A stretch of DNA of 64,000 nucleotides from Amycolatopsis sp. NBC_00345 (GCF_036116635.1 NZ_CP107995.1:248001-312000), one strand, 5' to 3'. Numbered from the stretch's first letter, positions 42,006 to 50,854 are shown. Numbers and translations: made by a program. Notes: a model not told the origin generated them from the letters alone.

Positions 42006-43802
42006 TCAGCGCTTGTACAGCGCTTCGATGTCGCCGGCGTAGTTCTTGCTCACCACGTTGCGCTTGAGCTTCATGCTCGGCGTGATCTCGCCGCCCGCCT
42101 CGGTGAAGTCCTTGGCCAGCACGGTGAACTTCTTGATCGCCTCGGCGTGCGAGACCTGCCGGTTGGCCTCGTCCACCGCGGCCTGGATCTCCTGGCGCAG
42201 GTCCTCGTCCGCGGCCAGGTCGGCGACGGTGGCCTGCGCGGGCTTGCCGTGCTGGGTCTTCCAGGACGGGAAGTACTCCTCGTCGATGGTCACCAGCGCG
42301 CCGATGAACGGCCGCTGGTCGCCCACCACCATGGCCTGGCTGATCAGCGGCGACGCCTTGATCGTGTCCTCCAGCCCGGACGGCGCCACGTTCTTGCCGC
42401 CCGCGGTGACGATGATCTCCTTCTTGCGCCCGGTGATCTTCAGGAAGCCGTCGGAGTCCAGCTCGCCGAGGTCGCCGGTGTGGAACCAGCCGTCGGTGAG
42501 CGACTCGGCCGAAGCCTCGGCGTTGTTGTGGTACGCGCCGAAGACGACCGCGCCCTTGACCAGGATCTCGCCGTCGTCGGCGATGCGCACCGAGTTGCCG
42601 GCCACCGGCTTGCCGACGGTGCCGACGCGGAACGCCGTCTTGGTGTTCACGTTCGCCGCCGCCGAGGTCTCGGTCAGGCCGTAGCCCTCGAACACCGGCA
42701 CGCCGATGCCGCGGAAGAAGTGCGCCAGCCGCGCGCCCAGCGGGGCGCCGCCGGACACCGCCGCGACGCACCGGCCGCCGAGCGCCGCGCGGAGCTTGCT
42801 GTAGACGAGCTTGTCGAACAGCAAGTGCTTGGCGCGCAGGCCGAACCCGGCCCCGCCGCCGTCCAGAGCCTCGCTGTACTCGACCGCGACGGCCTCGGCC
42901 GCGTCGAAGATCTTGCCCTTGCCCTCGCTGTGCGCCTTCTGCTTCGCCGAGTTGTAGACCTTCTCGAACACACGCGGCACGGCGACCACGAACGTCGGGC
43001 GGAAGGTGCCGAGGTCGGGCACCAGGTTCTTGACGTCGGGGGTGTGCCCCAGCGTGACCCGGGCCGAGAGCGCGGTGACGGCGATGGCGCGGGCCAGGAT
43101 GTGGGCCAGCGGCAGGAAGCAGAGCAGCGAGTTGCCCTGCTCCATCAGCTCCGGGAACGCCTCGATGTCGGCCCGGATCTCGGTCAGCAGGTTGCGGTGC
43201 GTCAGCTCGACGCCCTTGGGCCGCCCGGTGGTGCCGGAGGTGTAGACGATGGTGGCCAGCTCGCCCGCGGAGACGGCGCGCCGGCGGGAGTGCAGGTCTT
43301 CGTCGGAGATCTCGGCGCCCAGCGCGGTCAGCTCGTCGATCGCGGGGGAGTCGCTCTCGATCTGCCAGGTCAGCTCCAGCCCGGTCAGCCGGTCGCGGAT
43401 CTGCTCGACGGCGCCGCGGTGCTCGTCGGTCTCGACGATCACGGCCTTGGCGGCCGAGTCCGACAGGATCCAGTGCACCTGCTCGGGCGAGGACGTCTCG
43501 TAGATCGGGACGGTGACCGCGCCGGCGGCCCAGATCGCGAAGTCGATCAGGGTCCACTCGTAGCGGGTCTTGGACATCAGGGCGACGCGGTCGCCGTGCC
43601 CGACGCCGGCCCCGGCGAGGCCCTTCGCGACGGCGGCCACCTGGTCGGCGAAGTCCTTCGCGGTCACGTCGAGCCAGCTGCCTTCGACCTGCCTGCGGAA
43701 GCTGACGACGTCGGAGAACCGCTCGGCGTTCGCCCAGACGACATCCGCCAGGTTCTCGTCGTCGGTCACCGGCTTCCCGGCGGGGGCGCTGTATTCGCGC
43801 AC
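42006..43802 (-). CDS. Long-chain acyl-CoA synthetase (FadD15-like)
   Basis: 598 residues of an ANL-family adenylating enzyme that activates fatty acids with ATP and CoA. The P-loop-like motif is TIVYTSGTTGRPKG, the A5 region is GYGLTETSAAANVN, and the A7-A10 elements include DGWFHTGDLGELDSDGFLKI, GRKKEIIV and the C-terminal catalytic lysine region PSMKLKRNVV. It resembles mycobacterial FadD15, and its neighbours (SRPBCC genes and an ArsA-like ATPase) match that region. GGAGGTCCAC precedes the GTG start; TAAGTT upstream is a plausible -10. Confidence 0.92.
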   Translation of the reverse strand: MREYSAPAGKPVTDDENLADVVWANAERFSDVVSFRRQVEGSWLDVTAKDFADQVAAVAKGLAGAGVGHGDRVALMSKTRYEWTLIDFAIWAAGAVTVPIYETSSPEQVHWILSDSAAKAVIVETDEHRGAVEQIRDRLTGLELTWQIESDSPAIDELTALGAEISDEDLHSRRRAVSAGELATIVYTSGTTGRPKGVELTHRNLLTEIRADIEAFPELMEQGNSLLCFLPLAHILARAIAVTALSARVTLGHTPDVKNLVPDLGTFRPTFVVAVPRVFEKVYNSAKQKAHSEGKGKIFDAAEAVAVEYSEALDGGGAGFGLRAKHLLFDKLVYSKLRAALGGRCVAAVSGGAPLGARLAHFFRGIGVPVFEGYGLTETSAAANVNTKTAFRVGTVGKPVAGNSVRIADDGEILVKGAVVFGAYHNNAEASAESLTDGWFHTGDLGELDSDGFLKITGRKKEIIVTAGGKNVAPSGLEDTIKASPLISQAMVVGDQRPFIGALVTIDEEYFPSWKTQHGKPAQATVADLAADEDLRQEIQAAVDEANRQVSHAEAIKKFTVLAKDFTEAGGEITPSMKLKRNVVSKNYAGDIEALYKR

Positions 43803-43914
43803 GTGGACCTCCGTGTTCGACGCGTGCGGTTACCCGCCGGTCAACTTAGCTTGCCGTAGACCTTAAGACCACGCCGCGGCGGCCCGCCGGACGAGGTCAT
43901 GACATTCTGCGCCT

Positions 43915-44328
43915 GTGAACCCCGGACCACCTGCCCTGGACCTCGTGGACGAGACCTTCATCGTGGTGCCGCCGAGCACGATCGCCGCGGCGTTCGCCGA
44001 CCCGGCCGCCTGGCGGCGGTACTGGCCGGACCTGTCCCTCGAGGTCTACACCGACCGTGGGGACAAGGGTCTGCGCTGGACCGTCACCGGCGCGCTCGTC
44101 GGTACGATGGAGGTCTGGCTGGAACCCGTGCTCGACGGCACCGTGCTGCACTACTTCCTGCGCGCGACGCCCACCGGGCCCGGTGGCGCGCCGCGTGAGC
44201 TGAGCCCACGCGAGCTGCGCCGCGAGTTCGACCGCCGCGCCCGCGCGGCGAAGGAGCTCACGCTGGGGCTCAAGGACGTCCTCGAGGACGGGCGCGAGCC
44301 CGGGATCCCGCCGCTGACCGAGGATTAG
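43915..44328 (+). CDS. SRPBCC-family protein
   Basis: 137 residues of the START/polyketide-cyclase-like fold, a helix-grip barrel that binds a hydrophobic ligand. It has the usual opening (DETFIVVPPSTIAAAFADPAAWRRYWPDL) and a C-terminal helix. Substrate unknown. The GTG start has CATTCT six bases upstream, a near miss to the leaderless pattern. It precedes the metallophosphoesterase gene by nine bases and is likely in the same operon as the second SRPBCC and ArsA-like genes. Confidence 0.8.
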   Translation: MNPGPPALDLVDETFIVVPPSTIAAAFADPAAWRRYWPDLSLEVYTDRGDKGLRWTVTGALVGTMEVWLEPVLDGTVLHYFLRATPTGPGGAPRELSPRELRREFDRRARAAKELTLGLKDVLEDGREPGIPPLTED

Positions 44329-44337
44329 GAGGGTCTT

Positions 44338-45132
44338 GTGCGGGTTCACGTCGTTTCGGACGTGCACGGCAACGCCGACGCGCTGAAGCGGGCCGGTGAG
44401 GGCGCGGACGCGCTGGTCGTGCTGGGTGACCTGCTCGACTTCGTCGACTACCGCGAGCACGACAAGGGCATCATGGGCGCCCTGTTCGGCGCGGAGCGGG
44501 TCGGCGAGTTCGCGCGGCTGCGCCGGGAGGGCACCCGTGACGAGACCGTCGCGTACTCCCGCACGCTCTGGGCCACCCTGGACGACCCGGCCGCGGCCGT
44601 CGACGAGGCCGTGCGCAGCCAGTACGCCACCTTGTTCGCCGCGATGACCGCGCCCACCTACGCCACCCCCGGCAACGTCGACACCCCCGCGCTGTGGCCC
44701 GAGTTCTCCGGCTCCGGCGTCGAGGTGCTCGACGGCGAGGTCGCGACCATCGGCGGCCTGCGGTTCGGCTTCGTCGGCGGCGCGGTGCTGCCCGAGGGCG
44801 TCGTGCCGCGGCCCCGCAAGGGCGCGGCCTGGCGTCCGTACCTGCGGGCCCGCGAGGAGTTCGACGAGTCCGTGGCGAAGCTCGAAAACGTCGATGTGCT
44901 CTGCACGCACATCCCGCCCGCCGTGGCCGACCTGACCTACGACGTGGTCGCGCGCCGCGCCGAGCTGGGCTCGAAGGCGCTGCTGGAGCTGATCCGCGAG
45001 CAGCGGCCGCGGTGGTCGCTGTTCGGCCACGTGCACCAGCCGCTGGCCGCGCGGCGGCGGCTCGGGCGCACCGAGTGCCGTAACGTGGGTCACTTCAAGG
45101 AGACCGGGCAGCCCTACGTGCTGCGCTGGTGA
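44338..45132 (+). CDS. Calcineurin-like metallophosphoesterase
   Basis: 264 residues with the dinuclear-metal motifs of the family: DVHGN near residue 9, GDLLDF, a GNVD motif (TPGNVDTP), the histidine in CTHIPPA and the terminal GHVHQP. It hydrolyses a phosphodiester or phosphomonoester that cannot be named from sequence. A charged insert between the second and third motifs (about 45-105) is unusual. GTG start with TAGGAGGG upstream. Confidence 0.85.
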   Translation: MRVHVVSDVHGNADALKRAGEGADALVVLGDLLDFVDYREHDKGIMGALFGAERVGEFARLRREGTRDETVAYSRTLWATLDDPAAAVDEAVRSQYATLFAAMTAPTYATPGNVDTPALWPEFSGSGVEVLDGEVATIGGLRFGFVGGAVLPEGVVPRPRKGAAWRPYLRAREEFDESVAKLENVDVLCTHIPPAVADLTYDVVARRAELGSKALLELIREQRPRWSLFGHVHQPLAARRRLGRTECRNVGHFKETGQPYVLRW

Positions 45133-45146
45133 AGACGCTCTCCGGC

Positions 45147-45152
45147 TACGCT
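45147..45152 (+). promoter_or_regulatory. -10 box, leaderless start of second SRPBCC gene
   Basis: TACGCT, 7 bases before the ATG at 45160, only 15 bases after the metallophosphoesterase stop. Confidence 0.45.
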
Positions 45153-45159
45153 TCGTCCC

Positions 45160-45603
45160 ATGGCCGAGCAGTCCACGCAGTCCATCGAGGTCGACGCCGA
45201 GCCCGCCAGGGTGCTGGCGGTGATCGCCGACTTCCCCGCCTACCCCGAGTGGGCGAAGGCCGTCCGTGAGGCCGAGGTGCTGGGCACCGACGACGCCGGG
45301 CGCGCGAAGCAGGTGAAGCTCACCCTGGACGCCGGCCCGATCAAGGACGTCTACACCCTCGAGTACGACTGGGACACGACCGGCCTCGGCGTCAGCTGGC
45401 ACCTGGTCAAGGGCCAGATGCAGAAGGCGCAGAACGGCCGTTACGCGCTCGAGGACCTCTCCGGCGGGCGCACGAAGGTGACGTACACGCTGTCGGTGGA
45501 GCTGGCGTTGCCGATGATCGGGCTGCTGAGGCGCAAGGCCGAGAAGATGGTCATGGACACCGCGCTCAAGGAACTCAAGAAGCGGGCCGAAGGCGGGGAA
45601 TAG
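45160..45603 (+). CDS. SRPBCC-family protein (TB16.3-like)
   Basis: 147 residues of a START-like lipid-binding fold (SIEVDAEPARVLAVIADFPA, then YPEWAKAVREAEVL). The C-terminal helix (RRKAEKMVMDTALKELKKRA) is amphipathic. It resembles mycobacterial Rv2185c/TB16.3, which is encoded beside an ArsA-like ATPase just as here. No enzymatic activity is known for the family. The next gene starts 10 bases downstream with GGAG, so the two are co-transcribed. Confidence 0.85.
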   Translation: MAEQSTQSIEVDAEPARVLAVIADFPAYPEWAKAVREAEVLGTDDAGRAKQVKLTLDAGPIKDVYTLEYDWDTTGLGVSWHLVKGQMQKAQNGRYALEDLSGGRTKVTYTLSVELALPMIGLLRRKAEKMVMDTALKELKKRAEGGE

Positions 45604-45613
45604 GAGCGAGCGC

Positions 45614-46792
45614 ATGCGGATCCTGCTGTTCACCGGCAAGGGGGGTGTCGGGAAGACCACGCTCGCCGCGGCCACCGCCACCGCGCTCGCCGGCCGCGGC
45701 AGGAAGACGCTGGTCGTCTCCACCGACCCGGCGCACTCGCTCGGCGACGCGTTCGGCCGCCCGCTCGGCTCGGAGCCGTCCGAAGTGGACGTCGCGCCCG
45801 GCACCGCCGCGGTGGCGAACCGGCTGTCCGCCGTGCAGGTCGACTCGCGCTCGCTGGCCGACCGGACCTGGGACGAGCTGCGCGGGCAGCTGCGCTCGAC
45901 GCTGGCCGGCGCCGGCCTCGACGCGCTGGACGCCGAGGAGCTGACCGTGCTGCCGGGCGTCGACGAGCTGCTCGCGCTGACCGAGGTGCAGCGGCTCGCC
46001 GAGCACAGCCCGTGGGACACGGTGGTGGTCGACTGCGGCCCGACCGCCGAGACGCTGCGGCTGCTCGCCTTGCCCGAGGCCGTTTCGGGCTACCTGACCA
46101 GGATGTACGGCTGGAAGGCGGGCCGGCGCGGCCGCGTCGTGGACTCGGTGGGCCGGCTCGGCGCCCACCTGGAGTCGCTGCGCGCGCTGCTCACCGACCC
46201 GGCCGTGACCACGGTGCGGCTGGTGCTCACCCCCGAACGGGTGGTGGTCGCCGAGGCGCGCCGCACGCTCAGCTCGCTGGCGCTGCGCGGCATCGCCGTC
46301 GACGGCCTGATCGCGAACCGCCTGATGCCCGCGCCCGGCTTCTGGCGCGGCTCGGCGGCCACCTGGCTGCGCACCCGGCGGACCCAGCAGGACGCGGTGC
46401 TGGCCGAGCTGGCGGCCGCGGGCTTCGGGCCCCGCGAGCTGGCGCGCGTCGAGCACCGGGCGAGCGAGCCGGTGGGCGCGCGGGCGCTGGCCGAGCTGGC
46501 CGAAGAGCTGTACGGCGGGCGGGACCCGTTGGCGGGCAACGGAAAGCCCGTGACGCCGTTGCTTCAGGTGAACGAGGTCGAAGACGGCTTCCGCCTGCGC
46601 GTCGCGATCCCGCTGGAGCGGGACGCGGACGTGGACCTCGCCCGCGTCGACGACGACCTGGCGATCACCGTGGACGGCTTCCGCAGGCTCATCGCCCTGC
46701 CCGAGCCGCTGCGGCCGTGCCGGATCACCGGCGCGGAATCCGACGCCGACGGCCTGGTGGTCAGCCTGGCCGGGAACCGGGGACCCGGGTGA
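45614..46792 (+). CDS. ArsA/Get3-like ATPase
   Basis: 392 residues of a deviant-Walker P-loop ATPase: GKGGVGKTT at residue 8, switch I STDPAHSLGD, and switch II VVDCGPTAETLRLL. The C-terminal 90 residues form an HSP20-like beta domain (RVAIPLERDADVDLARV), as in actinobacterial ArsA-like proteins. It lacks the cysteines of arsenite-stimulated ArsA, and there is no arsB beside it, so a role in arsenic export is unlikely. A chaperone or membrane-targeting role is more plausible. Overlaps the next gene by GTGA. Confidence 0.88.
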   Translation: MRILLFTGKGGVGKTTLAAATATALAGRGRKTLVVSTDPAHSLGDAFGRPLGSEPSEVDVAPGTAAVANRLSAVQVDSRSLADRTWDELRGQLRSTLAGAGLDALDAEELTVLPGVDELLALTEVQRLAEHSPWDTVVVDCGPTAETLRLLALPEAVSGYLTRMYGWKAGRRGRVVDSVGRLGAHLESLRALLTDPAVTTVRLVLTPERVVVAEARRTLSSLALRGIAVDGLIANRLMPAPGFWRGSAATWLRTRRTQQDAVLAELAAAGFGPRELARVEHRASEPVGARALAELAEELYGGRDPLAGNGKPVTPLLQVNEVEDGFRLRVAIPLERDADVDLARVDDDLAITVDGFRRLIALPEPLRPCRITGAESDADGLVVSLAGNRGPG

Positions 46793-47250
46793 GCGAAGAG
46801 GACGAGCCCGGCGCCGAGGGCCTGCGGCTGGCCGAGGAGATCCGCCTGCTGGCCGAGATGCTGGTGGAGCGGGCCGCGCCGTGGCTCGAGGGCGTGATCT
46901 CGGCCGGGCACGGCGGTGACGAGTCCCACGAAGCGGCGGCCGAGGGCGGTTCGACGTGCGGCTGGTGCCCGCTGTGTGCGATCGTCGCCGTCGTGCGAGG
47001 TGAGCGGCCGGAGTTCGCCGCCCGGGTGCTGGAACAGCTGGCCCAGCTGGTGGCGTTGTTACGGGCGGTGCTCGCCGACCGGTGGGAGCCGGACGAGGGT
47101 GTGCACATGCCGGGCTTCCGGCCCGCGCCCCGGCCGACGGCGTCCACACAGGCGGCGGCCGGAGCGTCTTCGGAAGGGGCGGGAGCGTCCCGGGTGCAGC
47201 ACATCGCCGTCCGCAGGCGGGAAGACTGGCGGCCGGAGCAGGAGAGCTGA
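46789..47250 (+). CDS. Conserved hypothetical with CxxCxxC motif
   Basis: 153 residues. A helical N-terminal half contains CGWCPLC (three Cys in a zinc-ribbon-like spacing), then another helix and a disordered Ala/Ser/Pro tail. It corresponds in position to mycobacterial Rv2183c, also next to the ArsA-like gene. GTG start in a 4-base overlap with the ATPase gene, so probably translated together. Function unknown. Confidence 0.7.
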   Translation: MSEEDEPGAEGLRLAEEIRLLAEMLVERAAPWLEGVISAGHGGDESHEAAAEGGSTCGWCPLCAIVAVVRGERPEFAARVLEQLAQLVALLRAVLADRWEPDEGVHMPGFRPAPRPTASTQAAAGASSEGAGASRVQHIAVRRREDWRPEQES

Positions 47251-47251
47251 G

Positions 47252-48226
47252 TTGCTGACGATAGGGGTGGACGTCGGGGGCACGAGTGTGCGCGCCGGCG
47301 TCGTGGACGAGCGGGGCTCGCTGCTGGACACGGGCCGCGTCGGGACGCCGAGCGAGGAGAACGCGCTCGAGGACGCCATCGCGGGGGTCATCGAGGACCT
47401 GCGCAACCGGCACGACGTCGCGGCCGTCGGGCTGGCCGTGGCCGGGTTCGTGGCGCGGGACCGCCGTTCGGTGATGTTCGCGCCGCACCTGGCCTGGCGT
47501 GACGCGCCGGTGGCCGACCGGATCTCCAAGCGTGTGGGCCTGCCCGTGACGCTGGAGCACGACGTGAACTCGGCCGTCGTCGGCGAGCACCGCTTCGGTG
47601 CCGCGCGCGGGGCGCAGGTGGCGGCGCTGGTCGCGCTGGGCACCGGGATCGGCGCCGGCCTGCTGCTCAACGGCGAGATCTACCGCGGTGCGTACGGTGT
47701 CGCGCCCGAGCTGGGCCACCTGACCATGGTGCCCGGCGGGCGGGCCTGTCCGTGCGGAAAGTACGGCTGCTGGGAGCGCTACTGCAGCGGCACGGCGCTG
47801 GCCGCGACGGCCGTCGAGCTGCTCGCGCGCTACCCCGGCCGTTCGACGGTGCTGTCCCGCGAGATCGCGGGCGACCCGGGCTCGGTCACCGGCCGCCGGG
47901 TGGCCGGCGCCGCCCGCGACGGCGACCCGATCGCGCTGCGGGCGATGGCCGAGCTGGCCAAGTGGCTCGGCGAGGGCCTGGCCCTGGTGGCGGACGTGTT
48001 CGACCCGGAGATCATCGTGATCGGCGGCGGGGTTTCGGAGTCCGCGCCGCTGTTCCTCGACGAGGCCCGCGAGCACTACGCGGGGGCCATCACCGGCGCC
48101 CGCTACCGGCCGCTGGCGCGCATTCGCACCGCGCACCTCGGTGACGACACGGCGATCGTCGGCGCCGCCGCGCTGGCCGTCGACGCCGCGAAGGCTCCCG
48201 GAGCCGAAGTCGGTGTGACAGGCTGA
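47252..48226 (+). CDS. glkA: ROK-family glucokinase
   Basis: 324 residues. The ATP motif DVGGTSVRAG opens the protein; the sugar-binding/catalytic site is EHDVNSAVVGE and the ROK zinc site is CPCGKYGCWERYCSG. The C-terminal motif is IIVIGGGVSES. It phosphorylates glucose to glucose-6-phosphate with ATP or polyphosphate. The TTG at 47252 has GGAGAG upstream and is two bases from the previous stop, so it belongs to the same operon. The symbol follows common Streptomyces usage. Confidence 0.88.
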   Translation: MLTIGVDVGGTSVRAGVVDERGSLLDTGRVGTPSEENALEDAIAGVIEDLRNRHDVAAVGLAVAGFVARDRRSVMFAPHLAWRDAPVADRISKRVGLPVTLEHDVNSAVVGEHRFGAARGAQVAALVALGTGIGAGLLLNGEIYRGAYGVAPELGHLTMVPGGRACPCGKYGCWERYCSGTALAATAVELLARYPGRSTVLSREIAGDPGSVTGRRVAGAARDGDPIALRAMAELAKWLGEGLALVADVFDPEIIVIGGGVSESAPLFLDEAREHYAGAITGARYRPLARIRTAHLGDDTAIVGAAALAVDAAKAPGAEVGVTG

Positions 48227-48230
48227 AGGC

Positions 48231-49115
48231 GTGACGCCGAAGACCGCCAACCGCTTCGTGCGGTGCACCACCTGCGGCCGGCTGCACTGGGGCGCGTTCG
48301 GCGCGGCCGGGCTGTTGCTCTCGGACCCCGCGCGCGGCGTGCTGCTGCAACGGCGGGCCTGGTGGGTGCACAACGGCGGCACCTGGGCCCTGCCCGGCGG
48401 CGCGCTGGAAGTGGGCGAGACCGTGCGCGACGCGGCGGCCCGCGAGGCGTGGGAAGAGGCGGACGTGGCGAAGTCCGACTTTCGCGCGCTGTCCGCTTCG
48501 GTGCTCGACCACGACGTCTGGCGCTACACCACGGTGCTCGGCGTCGCCCACAGCTCGCTCGACGCACGGGTCGCGAACCAGGAGAGCGCGGAGGTGCGCT
48601 GGGTCGAGCCCGACGCCGTCGCGGACCTGCCGCTGCACCGGGACTTCGCCGGGTCGTGGCCACGGCTGCGCGCGCAGATCGGCCGTGAGCTGGTCCTGGT
48701 CGTGGACGGCGCGAACGTGGTCGGCTCGCGCCCCGACGGCTGGTGGCGCGACCGCCGCGGCGCGGCCGAGCGGCTGCGCGACCGGCTGGCGAAACCGGCC
48801 GAGTCGGGGATCCCGGACGCGGTCGCAGACATCGGCGCCGGGCCGGAGTGGACGTGGTGGCCGCGGGTCGTGCTCGTCGTCGAGGGGCAGGCCCGCGGGG
48901 TCGAGCCGGTGCCCGGCGTGCAGGTCGTCTCCGCCGAGACCGACGGTGACTCGAAGATCGTCGAGTTCACCGCGTCGGCCCGCACCCGCCCGGACGACCA
49001 CGTGGTGGTCGTGACGGCCGACCGCGAGCTGCGTGGCCGCGTCACGGCACTGGGTGCGTCCGCGATCGGCCCGGGCACGCTGCTGCGTCACCTCGACGGG
49101 GGAAAAGGCTCGTGA
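48231..49115 (+). CDS. NUDIX hydrolase fused to a NYN/PIN-like domain
   Basis: 294 residues. The first 150 hold a NUDIX domain with the box GGALEVGETVRDAAAREAWEEA (residues 60-81), preceded by a CTTCGRLHWG start. The last 145 begin with ELVLVVDGANVVGSRPDGWW, the acidic first strand of NYN/PIN-like RNA-processing nucleases, and end with a DDHVVVVTADRELRG strand. A fusion of a nucleotide-cleaning domain and a nuclease-like domain is unusual; an RNA end-processing role would fit but is inference. The GTG at 48231 follows the glucokinase stop by four bases. Its last codons lie in one arm of the split palindrome. Confidence 0.85.
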   Translation: MTPKTANRFVRCTTCGRLHWGAFGAAGLLLSDPARGVLLQRRAWWVHNGGTWALPGGALEVGETVRDAAAREAWEEADVAKSDFRALSASVLDHDVWRYTTVLGVAHSSLDARVANQESAEVRWVEPDAVADLPLHRDFAGSWPRLRAQIGRELVLVVDGANVVGSRPDGWWRDRRGAAERLRDRLAKPAESGIPDAVADIGAGPEWTWWPRVVLVVEGQARGVEPVPGVQVVSAETDGDSKIVEFTASARTRPDDHVVVVTADRELRGRVTALGASAIGPGTLLRHLDGGKGS

Positions 49116-49134
49116 GTGTTTATGACGGTTCTAG
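49105..49134. repeat. Left half of split palindrome plus GGTTCTA
   Basis: Bases 49105-49131 are the reverse complement of 51953-51979 with one mismatch (26 of 27). The 7-mer GGTTCTA (49128-49134) is repeated directly at 51947-51953. Together they mark an insertion point. Confidence 0.9.
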
Positions 49135-49449
49135 CGGACCGTCTGACCGCTAAGCCGCCGGACACCACCAGGCACACCGCAGCAGACCGCAGGAGGAGCA
49201 GCGACTATCACAGTCCAGGACGCGACACTCGCACCCACGGCGGACAACCCGCCTGCAACGACAACGAGGAAACTGGGTACCGCGCCAACCCACACGACAG
49301 GCAGCGTCGACACTCGCAGACGAGACTGCGCCGAGACCGGCAGAGCATCTCCGTACGGCCGGAGCGGGAAAGCTACGCCGAACAGCGCGCCCGGCTGGAG
49401 GAGGAAGCCTCGGTCGGGAGACCTCGGCCGGCCGGAGCAGATCTGATCT
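49135..49449. other. Left end of the inserted segment, no confident gene
   Basis: 315 bases without a supported gene. An 80-codon open frame (49207-49446) would start with ATC behind AGGAGG at 49191, beginning TVQDATLAPTADNPPATTT. It has no canonical start codon and could be a decayed gene or chance. Confidence 0.4.
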
Positions 49450-50268
49450 TTAGCCGGTACCGCTGACAGTAAGCAGGATCGGAGTGCTGATGCCGTGCCG
49501 ATTGGCTGTGTCACTGAGAAAAGCGGCCATCCACCCGATAGCATTGAGTGACCACTCGGCGAGAACCCCGGTGAACGAGACCCGATGTTGTGGGGGCCCG
49601 TTCCACAGCTGATCAACAACGGGGCTGCGTGCAGCCAAGGGGTCGTGCTGAGACAGCGAGTACGAGTCACAGACGAAGGCGCTATGCCGGAATCCAGCCA
49701 TGGTTTCCTGCATTCCTGATGCTGCAGCCTGGATAGCGGGATCGCGTCCACTATCGATCGTGACGCGGATCGGCCTCCGCTCGCGGGGGTTGATGTCGGC
49801 AAACCAGCCGGCATCCTGCGCTAGGCGGAAGGTGCGGGCCGTCGGGTACTGCGGTGTACCACCAGTAGTGATCAAGCTCTGCAGAGGTAACACGAGTTGA
49901 ACGGTCTCCACCCGCACCTCCCCGATCCGGTCCAGGACATCGCCGACGCAGTTCAGAAAGGGTTGCGCCGGAATTGGCCGGTCCACCGGGACGGAGTCAG
50001 ACCACGAGACTTGGAACCATGCGATAGGCGCGGGGGAGGACTCGCCGTTTGCGGCCTCCCCCGCGTCGTTCATTCCCCATGCACCGCCAGAATCGCCCTG
50101 TCGTGCATCGGCAAGCAACCGCATCGCCGACGTTCTCGCGACAAATAAACTGTAGGCATCCATCTCATGACTGTTCGCCTCCCACCACGAGTGGTGCTTG
50201 AGCCAGCCATGCAATGTCATGAACATCGTGTTCGCCGGGGAAGACAGGGCTGCGGGCATTGGCGTCAT
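49450..50268 (-). CDS. Hypothetical protein A of inserted segment
   Basis: 272 residues, no signal peptide and no clear membrane helix. Sequence contains WFQVSWSD, a Leu-rich strand region (VETVQLVLPLQSLI), and TIDSGRDPAIQAAASGMQETM. No family is recognised. The ATG is 13 bases after the stop of gene B, with GGTGAG just upstream, so B and A form a bicistronic unit read leftward. Codon use is less G/C-biased than in the flanking genes, in keeping with acquisition from elsewhere. Confidence 0.6.
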   Translation of the reverse strand: MTPMPAALSSPANTMFMTLHGWLKHHSWWEANSHEMDAYSLFVARTSAMRLLADARQGDSGGAWGMNDAGEAANGESSPAPIAWFQVSWSDSVPVDRPIPAQPFLNCVGDVLDRIGEVRVETVQLVLPLQSLITTGGTPQYPTARTFRLAQDAGWFADINPRERRPIRVTIDSGRDPAIQAAASGMQETMAGFRHSAFVCDSYSLSQHDPLAARSPVVDQLWNGPPQHRVSFTGVLAEWSLNAIGWMAAFLSDTANRHGISTPILLTVSGTG

Positions 50269-50281
50269 TTACTCACCGAAC

Positions 50282-50854
50282 TTACTTACTCACTGCGCAA
50301 TTGAAGGTTTGCTTGGGGGTGGTAACGGTAGAGAAGGGCGCATCAGGTCGTGTCACCTCGACCACACTATACCAGGTTACCGGCTGAAAGCCATCGCAGT
50401 CGAGGCGCAGCGGGACCCGGCTGGTTGAGCCACCCCCAGGAAGGGGATTTCCGGTATTGTAACCTTTGTAATGGTATGTCCCGTCACTGTAGAACTCGTA
50501 CGCTCCGATGCGCACGCTGGCGTTTCCTTGGCAATTGATGGTGGTCCACCATCCATGTGCTGATGCCGCCGTGGGCGGCGAGGAGGAAATGTGGAAATTG
50601 TCACCAGCGGCCTGGATGGCGCAGGCCGGAATTGCACCACCTGCCGGTAGTGAAGTCCCTCCCGGCAATGCTCCGTTCGGTGGCTGCGTCCCCGCCGACG
50701 GGTCAACAGCAGGAACGGGACCCTTGGATGGCGATGGAGTGTCCGCCTGTGCCGACAAAGCAGAGGTGAACGGTAGTAGGCATACGGCGGTTCCGGCAAG
50801 CGCGAACGCTAGCGAACGGCTTCTTCGCGGGAATGAAAACTTTTTCGCCATCAT
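50282..50854 (-). CDS. Hypothetical secreted protein B of inserted segment
   Basis: 190 residues with a good signal peptide: basic start (MAKKFSFPRRSRS), hydrophobic core (LAFALAGTAVCLLPFTSAL) and cleavage near SAQA-DT. A Pro/Gly/Ser-rich linker follows, then a beta-rich domain of about 115 residues with four cysteines (PACAIQ, NCQGN, LDCDGF, FNCAVSK) that could make two disulfides. AAAGAGG lies before the ATG. No homologue is recognised. Probably exported, with gene A as its cytosolic or later-exported partner. Confidence 0.65.
   Translation of the reverse strand: MMAKKFSFPRRSRSLAFALAGTAVCLLPFTSALSAQADTPSPSKGPVPAVDPSAGTQPPNGALPGGTSLPAGGAIPACAIQAAGDNFHISSSPPTAASAHGWWTTINCQGNASVRIGAYEFYSDGTYHYKGYNTGNPLPGGGSTSRVPLRLDCDGFQPVTWYSVVEVTRPDAPFSTVTTPKQTFNCAVSK

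Noticed and set aside
45614..46792. ArsA-like ATPase as part of arsenic resistance
   Set aside because: It lies 9 kb from the ars cluster, lacks the arsenite-binding cysteines and sits with SRPBCC genes as in mycobacteria.
49116..49466. 117-codon plus-strand frame crossing the insertion boundary
   Set aside because: It begins within the palindrome arm and crosses into foreign DNA. The product is His/Arg/Thr-rich, without a ribosome-binding site or motif.
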